From: Spirochaetae bacterium HGW-Spirochaetae-5
GTDB taxonomy: Bacteria; Spirochaetota; UBA4802; UBA5550
DNA length: 64,000 nt
Assembly (NCBI GenBank): GCA_002839285.1
Contig: PGXT01000001.1
Coordinates: 79,959 to 143,958 of the forward strand
Direction: 5' to 3'
The notes beneath the pieces are model-generated. The model ran no database searches. It saw only the letters and a program-made list of their open reading frames with translations, and was not told where the DNA came from. Positions within the stretch are counted from its first letter, which is position 1, and every line of letters begins with the position of its first letter. Shown here piece after piece: positions 30,409 to 38,504 of the stretch. The translations under genes and the position numbers were made by a program.

Positions 30409-32172
30409 ATGGACGAAAAGACATTAATTAAAACTATAAACGAAGCTTCTGCCGAAGCCAAAAGCACCTGGCAGCCTCTGTTAAACAGCATTGAAGAGGA
30501 GAATCATTTCTATGTTGGGAACCAGTGGAATCATAGCGATCTGAAACGGGTTCGTAATGCGGATACAATACCGGTTACTATCAATATAATAAAGAAACAG
30601 GTGGACTCACTTATAGGGAAACGCCTATCCACCCTTACAGATTTAAGAGCATACCCTGTTGAATTCAATGATGATATTATCGCAACTCTGCTCACCCGTA
30701 CTTTAAAATGGGTAACAGATCTGTGCAATGCTCAGAGTATTATTACTTCAGGTCATAAAGACCAGGTAATCGGCGGCCTGGGATGGCTTCATCCTTACAT
30801 TGATTTTTCGAATGATTATGTATCGGGAGATATAAAGATCTCCCACGAATCTCCATTTAATATACTCCCTGATCCGCACTTCAGGAATCTTGATCTGTCA
30901 GACGCGGATTATCTGATTAAGTATAAACTTATTTCAAAAACAGATCTTAAAGCACTCTTCCCCGATAAGGCAAAGGATATCGAAGGTCTTAAGGGGGATG
31001 GTGATTCGATCTTTAAATTCAACCGGGTATCGGATAACCGTAAAAGCCGCGTTGTCGTCAAGGAGTACTGGTATAAATCAAATGTTAAAAAACAGATAAT
31101 AGTAAACAAATATGATCCCACAGACGCGGAGGAATGGGGAGGAGATAAGGACCGGCTTAAAGTATTTCTGAACCTTAACCGTGATTTCATGCTTGTTGAA
31201 AGGAATGTCCAGGAGATCCGGCTTGCTACCCTTGCGGATGGAAAGCTGTTACTGCAGGATGTTCCAAACCCTTATAGTAAAAAGCCTTACTTCCCCTTTA
31301 TTCCCATAATCGGTTATTACAACTCAAGTTCTGAAGATTGGGTTGACAAGATTGCAGGTCATGTCCGGGCGTTAAAATTCCCTCAGATGGAAAAGAATGC
31401 CCGCAGATCGGCAATGTTATCCGTGACGATGAAGTTTCCGCGCATGGCCTGGAATATGGAAGAAGGTGCCGTTAAGGATATAAATGATCTTAAACGACTT
31501 GGCGGTCGTGAAGGTGTAATAACAAGAAGACCTGGAAGAGCTCTCGATTTAATTCAGCAGGCAGGACTTCCCGCCTCAGAAGTTCAGCTTGAACAGATGT
31601 TTTCAGGGGATCTTAACCAGGTGGGGCTTGTGCCGGAGGTAATCGGAGCACCTTCAAATCTTGACAGCGCAAAGGCCATGTCACTTGTCCAGGCTACAGG
31701 TCTTATCCCCGTTGCTGAGCTGAATGAACACCTTAATTTCTCTCTCCGTATGTTGGGCCAGCAGGTTATAGATCTTGCACTTGAACACTTCTCTGATCAG
31801 AAATTCCAGCTCATTGTCGGTGATTCATTCGAAATTGATCCGGCTATTATTGAGAAAGCACGTAAAAGCACACGTTACGATATCAAGATAGATGAGACAA
31901 CACACTCAATCACTTCACAGATGGCATCATACGAGTCGATCATGCAGGGTGTACAGCATGGCATACAGACACCATATATCACACTTGTTGAACAGAATCC
32001 ATATATGCCGGCAGATATTAAAAAATCTGCCATTGAACAGTACCAGCAACAGCAGGCGCAGCAGATGGAGATGATCAAGCAGCAGCAACAGCACGAAATG
32101 AATCTGGAACAGCAGAGACAATTAGGGAAGATCCAGAGTAACAGTCAAATTCAACCACAGGGACAGATGTAA
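30409..32172 (+). CDS. P22-like portal protein
   Basis: 587 residues with the pattern of the P22-type portal family: an N-terminal helical start, VGNQWNHSDLKRVRNADTIP, NIIKKQVDSLIGKR, and a C-terminal glutamine-rich tail (YQQQQAQQMEMIKQQQQHE). It forms the dodecameric vertex through which terminase packages DNA and to which the tail attaches. It overlaps the next gene by one base (TAATG). Confidence 0.85.
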   Translation: MDEKTLIKTINEASAEAKSTWQPLLNSIEEENHFYVGNQWNHSDLKRVRNADTIPVTINIIKKQVDSLIGKRLSTLTDLRAYPVEFNDDIIATLLTRTLKWVTDLCNAQSIITSGHKDQVIGGLGWLHPYIDFSNDYVSGDIKISHESPFNILPDPHFRNLDLSDADYLIKYKLISKTDLKALFPDKAKDIEGLKGDGDSIFKFNRVSDNRKSRVVVKEYWYKSNVKKQIIVNKYDPTDAEEWGGDKDRLKVFLNLNRDFMLVERNVQEIRLATLADGKLLLQDVPNPYSKKPYFPFIPIIGYYNSSSEDWVDKIAGHVRALKFPQMEKNARRSAMLSVTMKFPRMAWNMEEGAVKDINDLKRLGGREGVITRRPGRALDLIQQAGLPASEVQLEQMFSGDLNQVGLVPEVIGAPSNLDSAKAMSLVQATGLIPVAELNEHLNFSLRMLGQQVIDLALEHFSDQKFQLIVGDSFEIDPAIIEKARKSTRYDIKIDETTHSITSQMASYESIMQGVQHGIQTPYITLVEQNPYMPADIKKSAIEQYQQQQAQQMEMIKQQQQHEMNLEQQRQLGKIQSNSQIQPQGQM

Positions 32173-32642
32173 TGGCAAGACCGCTTACAGTAAAATTTGA
32201 AGATCTGAAAGATGCTAAGTTCACAGTGAGGATCGATGAAGATGACCAGGAACTATCCTGGCAGGAAACCCTTGAAGCACGGGGACGCGATGGAGCCTCC
32301 GATGCCGGTTTATATACAGCAATCAGACTTACCCGTAGAGTCCATGAAAGACTCTATGAAACGGTAGATGAGTACAGAGAGACCTTCGATTTCGCCTCAG
32401 ATCTTGCGAAGTCCTACTGGCTCGACACCATGGGTAAAAAGATATTCAACGACCGGAATCTTAACAGCGCAATATACGCCGTACAGGTACGGAACCGTTA
32501 CGGATGGAGACAATCCGATGATCAGAAGCAGGCTGCACCTCAAGGCGAACCGGACACACCGGTTGATGACCTTGGGGCTAAACACAAAAAGCAGATTATT
32601 AAGAAACCAGAAGTTATAACCGGGCATACTACAACCAATTAA
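32172..32642 (+). CDS. Possible small terminase subunit
   Basis: 156 residues, start coupled to the portal stop. The region YWLDTMGKKIFNDRNLNSAI followed by VRNRYGWR resembles the end of gp3-like small terminases, in which this helical segment precedes a flexible basic tail; the tail here is KHKKQIIKK. Being placed after rather than before the large subunit would be unusual. A head-completion or other packaging protein is the alternative. Confidence 0.45.
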   Translation: MARPLTVKFEDLKDAKFTVRIDEDDQELSWQETLEARGRDGASDAGLYTAIRLTRRVHERLYETVDEYRETFDFASDLAKSYWLDTMGKKIFNDRNLNSAIYAVQVRNRYGWRQSDDQKQAAPQGEPDTPVDDLGAKHKKQIIKKPEVITGHTTTN

Positions 32643-32653
32643 GGTGAATCAAT

Positions 32654-33391
32654 ATGGAAAATGAAAATCAATTAACGGGAGAGCAGGACCAGGCGACTCC
32701 GGCCTTTGATAACCAGACAGACTCCTCATTTGATAAGGGGATGGAGACAGACATAGACAGTGGAGAGGTACAAAGCGACATATCGGACGCACCACAGGGT
32801 AAATATGTACCTCTTGAAGTAGTTGAGTCTATGAAAGAACAGACAAGGGAACTGAAGGAGCAGAACCAGCAGCTTTTACAGCTCATCCTGTCAAACAGAC
32901 AGCAGCAGGAGAGACCGGAACAGCAGACTCAGGAAGAGCAGTTCCAGATCGCCGATGATGAGTTTTTAACCGGAGCGCAGTTAAAGGCGATTCTCGCTCA
33001 GCAGCAGCAGTCATTAAACAGACAGAACGAAGCATATCAGGCAGAACAGAGGCAGGCCTTTATCAATGAACAGAAGCAGGCTTACATCAATCAACACCCT
33101 GATTACAACGATGTTCTGAATACTGTCAATGCCGAAGCACTGAAAGATCCTGCTATTGCAGACATCATCATGCGTTCAAAAAATCCCGTAGAGACAGCCT
33201 ACAGATACGGAAAGCTTCTCCGGGGTGAAAGTTTTGCTGAAGTCAATTCAGTAAAGAAAAAAGTAAACATGGAAAACAAGATTAATCAGAATCTTAACCA
33301 GGCAAAGACATTGAGCAACATCAAAACAAAGTCTCCCGGTAACGGAGATGATGATTTTGACGCTCTCTACAGAAAAATCAAAGGATATTAA
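32654..33391 (+). CDS. Phage scaffolding protein
   Basis: 245 residues: an acidic N terminus, then a long glutamine-rich coiled coil (about 50-155) and a basic C-terminal end (VKKKVNMENKINQNLNQAK), directly ahead of the capsid gene. Such composition and position are those of scaffolding proteins, which guide procapsid assembly and leave or are cleaved. Function rests on context and composition, not on sequence identity. Confidence 0.75.
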   Translation: MENENQLTGEQDQATPAFDNQTDSSFDKGMETDIDSGEVQSDISDAPQGKYVPLEVVESMKEQTRELKEQNQQLLQLILSNRQQQERPEQQTQEEQFQIADDEFLTGAQLKAILAQQQQSLNRQNEAYQAEQRQAFINEQKQAYINQHPDYNDVLNTVNAEALKDPAIADIIMRSKNPVETAYRYGKLLRGESFAEVNSVKKKVNMENKINQNLNQAKTLSNIKTKSPGNGDDDFDALYRKIKGY

Positions 33392-33404
33392 AAGGTAAAA
33401 GAAC

Positions 33405-34391
33405 ATGCCAGACAACATAGTAACAATAGCCGATATGAAGAACCCGAACGAATTTTTCCAGAAGGTTCTTCTAAGAAGAATTAAATACGATTCGGTCTTT
33501 GAACAGTTCGCCCTTAAAGGGAGAGTTGAAGGGATGGAATTCGTTTCATGGTTCAGAGTCAACAGAGTAAATCCCGGTACTCCTACCCAGCTTGGAGATA
33601 CAAACCCCTCTCCTCTTGTAATCACTACAGAGAAGATCACCGGTCAGGTGGGATGGTACGGAGCATACGCAAAGATCGGGCGTAAGGCAAAGAAGATAGA
33701 TCCTGTAAAAGCAACTACTGAATACACAGAGGTTGTTGGGGATCACGGACGTGAAACCAGGGAGATGATCATGAGAGACTCGATCCTCTCAGGAGCAACT
33801 TCAGTTTATTATGCCGGAGCCGCAGCAGGGAGAGCGAACGTCTCTTCTGTCATGAACAACAACGATCTAAAAAGGATCTTCAGATCACTTGAAAAACAGG
33901 GAGCGGAGAAGATCACAGATATAGTTGTCGGTGAAGACAGGGACAATACTCACCCCGTGGAAGCCTGCTATATTATGATCATCGATGCAGATCAGGCACT
34001 TGATGTAAGAGCGCTTAACGGCTTTACAAAGTGCGCGGACTATTCAAATCCATCGGTCAGATTCAAGAATGAAATCGGAGCTTGCGAAGGGTTCAGATTC
34101 ATATCTTCAAACTATATGGAAGGGGCAATTGTACAAAACGCAGGTTCAGCAACAATTGCAGGGAAGATCTCTACCGGCGGTACAAACTGTGACATTTACA
34201 GGGCGATAGCACTCGGTAAAGAGGCTTTCGGAATAGCAGATCTTGAGACAATGGAGTCTATCCTCAAATCTGAAAACGAAGCGGGAGGTCCTCTTAATAT
34301 GTTCTCCACAACCGGGTACATAATGGCAATGACTTCAAAAGCCCTTAATCCTGCATGGTTCACAATATACGAAACTGCAGCAACTGAATAA
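33405..34391 (+). CDS. Major capsid protein (N4-gp56-like)
   Basis: 328 residues with the hallmarks of the N4-gp56 family: an N-terminal helix with FFQKVLLRRIKYDSVF, the WFRVNRVNPGTPTQLGDT loop, GWYGAYAKIGRKAK, and a conserved RETREMIMRDSILSGA helix. It is an HK97-fold shell protein located directly after the scaffold gene. Two small genes follow that could be capsid decorations. Confidence 0.8.
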   Translation: MPDNIVTIADMKNPNEFFQKVLLRRIKYDSVFEQFALKGRVEGMEFVSWFRVNRVNPGTPTQLGDTNPSPLVITTEKITGQVGWYGAYAKIGRKAKKIDPVKATTEYTEVVGDHGRETREMIMRDSILSGATSVYYAGAAAGRANVSSVMNNNDLKRIFRSLEKQGAEKITDIVVGEDRDNTHPVEACYIMIIDADQALDVRALNGFTKCADYSNPSVRFKNEIGACEGFRFISSNYMEGAIVQNAGSATIAGKISTGGTNCDIYRAIALGKEAFGIADLETMESILKSENEAGGPLNMFSTTGYIMAMTSKALNPAWFTIYETAATE

Positions 34392-34417
34392 TTAAACTAA
34401 AAAGCAAGGTATGGAAT

Positions 34418-34711
34418 ATGGATAAATATACACACTCAGAAAGTAAAACCGGTACCGGATCCGCAATGGCCTTCAATTGCGGATTCAGGCCGAAGTATGT
34501 TAAAGTCATGAATGTCGGGGCCGGGCTTTCAAGTCTTGAGCATACAGACACCATGGCGTCCGGTGAAGGTTTTAAAGAGATTAACACCGGGATTAAATCT
34601 TTTGTCACCACCGGAGGGATAACAATCACCGATTACGGCTTTATTCTTGGAGCCGATGCAAATGTCAATATTGCCGGTCAGAAAATCCATGCAGTGGCAC
34701 ACCGGATGTAA
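34418..34711 (+). CDS. Possible capsid decoration protein (97 aa)
   Basis: 97 residues, beta-rich, glycine- and threonine-rich (VKVMNVGAGLSSLEHTD, GITITDYGFILGADANVNI). It lies 26 bases after the capsid gene. This composition and place suit a head-decoration protein, but I do not recognise the family. Confidence 0.55.
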   Translation: MDKYTHSESKTGTGSAMAFNCGFRPKYVKVMNVGAGLSSLEHTDTMASGEGFKEINTGIKSFVTTGGITITDYGFILGADANVNIAGQKIHAVAHRM

Positions 34712-34717
34712 TTAAAC

Positions 34718-34735
34718 ACTCCGGTGAACCGGAGT
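34718..34735 (+). terminator. Hairpin after the capsid genes
   Basis: ACTCCGGT / ACCGGAGT with a two-base centre. No T-run follows, so partial termination or an mRNA processing or stability signal that sets capsid gene dosage seems more likely than full termination. Confidence 0.5.
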
Positions 34736-34759
34736 TAAAAACCTATATAGAGGATAAAC

Positions 34760-35053
34760 ATGTCAACAGCAGCAACAGATAAAAAAGAAAACACCAAATC
34801 AAAGAAATACAGGATCTTAGCAAAAGAGCCGGGAGCCTCAGTAGATGGGGTTATTACCTGTTATGTAAATGGTGTTAAACATACCATCAGGGAAAATGAA
34901 CCGGTTGAGCTGAAAGATGCGGTTCTTTCATACTTCAAAGACGCAAGAGTCACCACTCATAAAGAGACAGGTGCAGAAGAGGATGACGCGGTTGATATTG
35001 AAAAGGGATTCATGATCAATGTCAAAAAGAAGTTTGAAATACTGGAAGTGTAA
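34760..35053 (+). CDS. Unrecognised virion-region protein (97 aa)
   Basis: 97 residues with a basic N terminus (KKENTKSKKYRI) and an acidic C-terminal part. Good ribosome site (AGAGGAT). It lies between the capsid-linked genes and the head-tail adaptor. Head or neck protein by position only. Confidence 0.5.
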   Translation: MSTAATDKKENTKSKKYRILAKEPGASVDGVITCYVNGVKHTIRENEPVELKDAVLSYFKDARVTTHKETGAEEDDAVDIEKGFMINVKKKFEILEV

Positions 35054-35056
35054 AAC

Positions 35057-35599
35057 GTGACGCTTGCTCAGATATATGATGCAGTTGTCAACCTGGTGTA
35101 CGGGGATGTTATCGCATCCCCTGTTCCGGTTGCCGAAGTGCCATTTATTCAGACTCTTGTACTTCAGAAGCATCGTGAAGTTCAGCAGAATTACAACTTC
35201 TGGTTTAACCAGGCAAGAACAGATCTTAACATAATCTCAGGTATTACAATATATCCGCTCCCTGCAGATTATAAAGAACTGATAAACCTTGAATATGAAG
35301 GTCGAGCAGAACTTATCGGGAATGATCTTATATTAACTGATGAACCGTTGGAAAATAAAACTGTAAGATTCGATCTATGGCGGTTCCTCCCTGCTCCACC
35401 TCTCTGGAATCCGGCTCATAGTGATGCGGTTACTCAGTATTGCAGCATGGCTATAGTTTATATGGTAACAGCAATTGTAATGCTGAAGAGAGATGAAAAG
35501 AGTGCTGCAGCATCATATATCGAACTGGCGTCTCAAGCCCTGGAATCTGTATACGCGGAAGATTACCGGAGAAGACAATCACCCGGAGCGATATTTTAA
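35057..35599 (+). CDS. Probable head-tail adaptor protein
   Basis: 180 residues, GTG start overlapping the ribosome-site region of the previous stop. Helix-rich, with a beta insert (FNQARTDLNIISGITIYPLP) and a C-terminal helix (ASYIELASQALESVYAEDYR). This alpha/beta/alpha profile is that of podoviral head-tail connector proteins such as P22 gp4. Role inferred from position between capsid and tail genes. Confidence 0.55.
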   Translation: MTLAQIYDAVVNLVYGDVIASPVPVAEVPFIQTLVLQKHREVQQNYNFWFNQARTDLNIISGITIYPLPADYKELINLEYEGRAELIGNDLILTDEPLENKTVRFDLWRFLPAPPLWNPAHSDAVTQYCSMAIVYMVTAIVMLKRDEKSAAASYIELASQALESVYAEDYRRRQSPGAIF

Positions 35600-35848
35600 A
35601 TGGATAATCTAATACTGAAATACTGGCCTGTACTTATTGTAATAATAAGCTTCATTGCCTGGCTGGTCAGACTTGAAAGCAAAGTAAAGGAACATAGCAC
35701 AAGTATCAGCAAAATAGAAGAATCACAGGAAAAGAGCATTGAGAAAATAACCGATAAGCTTGACCGGGTTGACGACAAAATCAGCGCACTTGGAGAAAGG
35801 ATCTCCGAGCTGACAGGATACTTAAAACGATGCGAGGAAGAGAAATGA
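35600..35848 (+). CDS. Small TM plus coiled-coil protein, holin-like
   Basis: 82 residues: one TM helix (8-23) followed by a heptad-rich coiled coil (25-80). This layout is known from XhlA-type lysis helpers and from phage membrane accessory proteins. It overlaps the amidase gene, so a part in lysis is plausible. Confidence 0.55.
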   Translation: MDNLILKYWPVLIVIISFIAWLVRLESKVKEHSTSISKIEESQEKSIEKITDKLDRVDDKISALGERISELTGYLKRCEEEK

Positions 35849-36378
35849 TAATCAACACAGATAATGACCTTATTCAGACATACGGATCACCACCGTCCAG
35901 GTCTATCGAAGATATAACTGAGATAGTAATTCATCATACAGCAGGCGGTGGGAGCTGGAGAGGACTGAAGAGCTGGTTTACTTCAAAAACATGTGAAAGG
36001 AAGGATCAGTTTAAAAGGTTCATCGGCTTTACCCATTATTATATAGAAAAGAACGGCACAATATTTCAACCCTTCAATCTCGATTCATGGATGTATCATT
36101 CATGTTCAGGGAAGCATGATAAGAAGACTATCGGAATTGAACTTATTCATAATACCGGGGAATTCCCGGAGGAGCAGATTGATGCACTGGTTAACCTTGT
36201 AGAGCATATATACAAGACCTGCCCCATAATGCAGATAGTCAGTCATGATTATAACTATATGTATTACTCAGGTAAAGCAAAGGGATGTCCCTCAAAGTGG
36301 TTCAACTGGTCCGAATTTGAATCCAAGCTCGAAGAGAAAGGTATTAAACCGGTAATTAAATCATTCAGCGGAGCATAA
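35845..36378 (+). CDS. N-acetylmuramoyl-L-alanine amidase endolysin
   Basis: 177 residues from ATG 35845, which has GAGGAAGAG upstream (an ATG at 35830 lies inside the previous gene and lacks one). Amidase_2/PGRP fold with zinc ligands: IVIHHTAGG, the second His in the WMYHSC segment, and the final Cys in GCPSKWF. It would cut peptide side chains from muramic acid at lysis. It is the first of three small lysis-type genes. Confidence 0.88.
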   Translation: MIINTDNDLIQTYGSPPSRSIEDITEIVIHHTAGGGSWRGLKSWFTSKTCERKDQFKRFIGFTHYYIEKNGTIFQPFNLDSWMYHSCSGKHDKKTIGIELIHNTGEFPEEQIDALVNLVEHIYKTCPIMQIVSHDYNYMYYSGKAKGCPSKWFNWSEFESKLEEKGIKPVIKSFSGA

Positions 36379-36379
36379 T

Positions 36380-36568
36380 ATGAAAAAGCCTGAATCGTAT
36401 ATCAATAAAATAGGAAGCAGAAAATTCCAGGTGCTTTTAATCGGGATAGTTCTGTTTCTCTTTAAACCAATGGCATTTACCGGGGATCATGTTGTAATAC
36501 TCATGAGTGTTTACATGGGAGTAAATGTCGCGGGTAAATTTGCAAACAACAACAGAGGTGAAGAATGA
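36380..36568 (+). CDS. Small membrane protein, candidate holin
   Basis: 62 residues: a charged N terminus, one or two hydrophobic segments (VLLIGIVLFLFKPMAF and VVILMSVYMGVNVAG) and a charged tail. Directly after the amidase. A class II holin is a fair guess; no sequence family recognised. Confidence 0.55.
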   Translation: MKKPESYINKIGSRKFQVLLIGIVLFLFKPMAFTGDHVVILMSVYMGVNVAGKFANNNRGEE

Positions 36569-36828
36569 AACGTTTATCAGTCTTAATAGTTATTATAATT
36601 CTGCTTTTTGCGTCCTGTCAAAAGGCACCGGTAATGCAGAAGGATGAACTATATCCATGCTACAAAGCAAGGGATTGTCATTACCGTAATCCAAAGAATC
36701 CCGAGAAATGCACAGACGATGACAAGGAGTGCAGAGCTAGAGAAAGATACGTTTACTGCAAAGATCCTGTCAACAGATGGGAGAACTGTAAAGAACAGGA
36801 ATGCTGGGATAAACTGAATAGTAAGTAA
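36565..36828 (+). CDS. Small cysteine-rich lipoprotein
   Basis: 87 residues with a lipoprotein signal (LIVIIILLFASC; lipidation at Cys18). Six further cysteines make the mature part look disulfide-stabilised. It overlaps the holin candidate by 4 bases. In a lysis cassette a small lipoprotein could be an Rz1-like outer-membrane spanin, but the cysteine-rich rather than proline-rich composition is unusual, so a lysogeny-surface protein is possible too. Confidence 0.6.
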   Translation: MKRLSVLIVIIILLFASCQKAPVMQKDELYPCYKARDCHYRNPKNPEKCTDDDKECRARERYVYCKDPVNRWENCKEQECWDKLNSK

Positions 36829-36832
36829 CGCA

Positions 36833-38047
36833 ATGTTAAACGAATACAATACATCAAGGCCATTACCCTCTGATTATTTCAGAGATATATATTCTAATCT
36901 AAGAATGGCTAAACTGCTATTTAAAGAGAGGTTTATTTTAGATCATCACTTCAGTAATAATATAGATACCTCTCTTCAAACAGCGGATGGTTTTCACAAT
37001 GTAATATCAATGCCTGAATATTCATATATCAATGCGTTGAATCAGACAATATATGAACCAGATTCAATGGCAGACAGCTGCATACTGTTTTGTAAAAAAA
37101 TAAACGGCATTGTTGAGTTATGTGTAAGAAAAAATGACGGTGTATATCAAATCACTGAAAATGGGCAATTATCATTTTTCAAAGATTTTACATACGCTCA
37201 TTATACTTCGCTATATCCGAATTATCCATATATATGCGGAGCATTTATAAATGGTAACTATTATATCATATCAGAATATGGTAGATTTCACAAGTCCTCT
37301 GATATGAAAACATGGACAACAAATGTTTACTGGAATGAATATCATACACCAACATCCTTACGATGTGTAAATGGAATGATTGCAGTAACCACTTACCAGG
37401 GTTATATCTATTTATCACCAGATGGGATAACATGGCCTTATAGCAGCAAGGCAGGAGTTGGATTTCAATCAATAACATATGGTAACGGGAAGTATGTCGC
37501 TGTCGGAAGTTATATAAATAATAAAAATATATCTATATCGTCTAACGGTGCGGCATGGACAACGATATCTTCGGGTATTTCAGAAGAATTCAAAAGTGTA
37601 ACATTCGGTAATGGTTTATTTGTAGCCGTAAGTTCTTCCGGGAATATAAGTACATCTGCAGATGGAATAACATGGACTTCAAGAACTGCAAATAAAACAC
37701 CATTACTATCGGTAGCATTCGGAAACAATATTTTTATAGCAGTCGGTAACTCAGGTCTAATAATGCGATCAGTGGATGGTTTAACTTGGACAGTAATAAA
37801 CATTGGTATAACCTTTATAATCCTAGGTGTAGATTATTTGCGAAACACCTTTGTTGCCTTTGGACGATATTCAGATAATCATTATTTCATTTCATCTGAC
37901 GGTTTAACATGGATAATGAAGACAAGAGCTGCTAATAATTATTCAAGTATAAAAAACATATTTTACGCAGATTGTGCAATGTATGAAGTTTCCGGCGATG
38001 GAAGTGGATCGTATATAAATAAATCAACATTCAAAAAAATAGGATAA
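36833..38047 (+). CDS. Tail fibre with Asp-box repeats
   Basis: 404 residues. The N-terminal 65 residues share a head module with the next gene (FILDHHFSNNIDTSL, TADGFHN). The remainder contains at least six Asp-box/BNR-like motifs of the form SxDGxTW (SPDGITW, SADGITW, SVDGLTW, SSDGLTW and two degenerate ones), each followed by strands with GNGxxVAV, which implies a beta-propeller. It is probably the receptor-binding fibre or spike. Codons are AT-rich relative to the structural genes, in keeping with exchange of fibre tips. Confidence 0.75.
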   Translation: MLNEYNTSRPLPSDYFRDIYSNLRMAKLLFKERFILDHHFSNNIDTSLQTADGFHNVISMPEYSYINALNQTIYEPDSMADSCILFCKKINGIVELCVRKNDGVYQITENGQLSFFKDFTYAHYTSLYPNYPYICGAFINGNYYIISEYGRFHKSSDMKTWTTNVYWNEYHTPTSLRCVNGMIAVTTYQGYIYLSPDGITWPYSSKAGVGFQSITYGNGKYVAVGSYINNKNISISSNGAAWTTISSGISEEFKSVTFGNGLFVAVSSSGNISTSADGITWTSRTANKTPLLSVAFGNNIFIAVGNSGLIMRSVDGLTWTVINIGITFIILGVDYLRNTFVAFGRYSDNHYFISSDGLTWIMKTRAANNYSSIKNIFYADCAMYEVSGDGSGSYINKSTFKKIG

Positions 38048-38051
38048 CATC

Positions 38052-38345
38052 ATGTCTCATACTCGAATATTTGACCCGACATTACCCCTTGACACTGAGC
38101 TAGCCGGAGATGGTGACGATAAGATCAGAGAGCTTCTTGTCGATATAAAAGAGAGATTTGAACTTGATCACAATATGGACGGGATACTCGATACATCACT
38201 CCCCACTGCTGACGGCTATCATAAAAAAGTGACTCTACCTATACTTGAAAATGATCCTGCTTTATTAACCAATAGTGGTGTTTTATATCAAAAGTCAGAT
38301 GGTCTTTACTTCAAGAACAGTGCTGGAGTTGTAAGAATAATATAA
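38052..38345 (+). CDS. Short tail-fibre-related protein (97 aa)
   Basis: 97 residues. The middle, RFELDHNMDGILDTSLPTADG without gaps in the fibre pattern, is a paralogue of the head module of the preceding fibre gene; the C-terminal end is a short beta hairpin (LYFKNSAGVVRII). Could be a fibre base or chaperone, or the remnant of a second fibre. It overlaps the next small gene by one base. Confidence 0.6.
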   Translation: MSHTRIFDPTLPLDTELAGDGDDKIRELLVDIKERFELDHNMDGILDTSLPTADGYHKKVTLPILENDPALLTNSGVLYQKSDGLYFKNSAGVVRII

Positions 38346-38503
38346 TGAAGTCATTCATTTCTCTTCCTCAAATTCCAAAAAATATAAATCCGGAACTTAG
38401 TGAATTTCTAACTTCACTACTCAGAGTAATTACGGAAAAGCAGACTGATGATTACTCAGCTATTGATGAACTTAAAAAAGAGATCGAGAGTTTAAAAAAA
38501 TAA
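38345..38503 (+). CDS. Small helical protein (52 aa)
   Basis: 52 codons, start coupled to the previous stop (TAATG). Begins MKSFISLPQIPKNINPEL and ends with a charged helix (IDELKKEIESLKK). Too short to identify; the tight packing between coupled tail genes supports a real gene. Confidence 0.55.
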   Translation: MKSFISLPQIPKNINPELSEFLTSLLRVITEKQTDDYSAIDELKKEIESLKK

Positions 38504-38504
38504 C

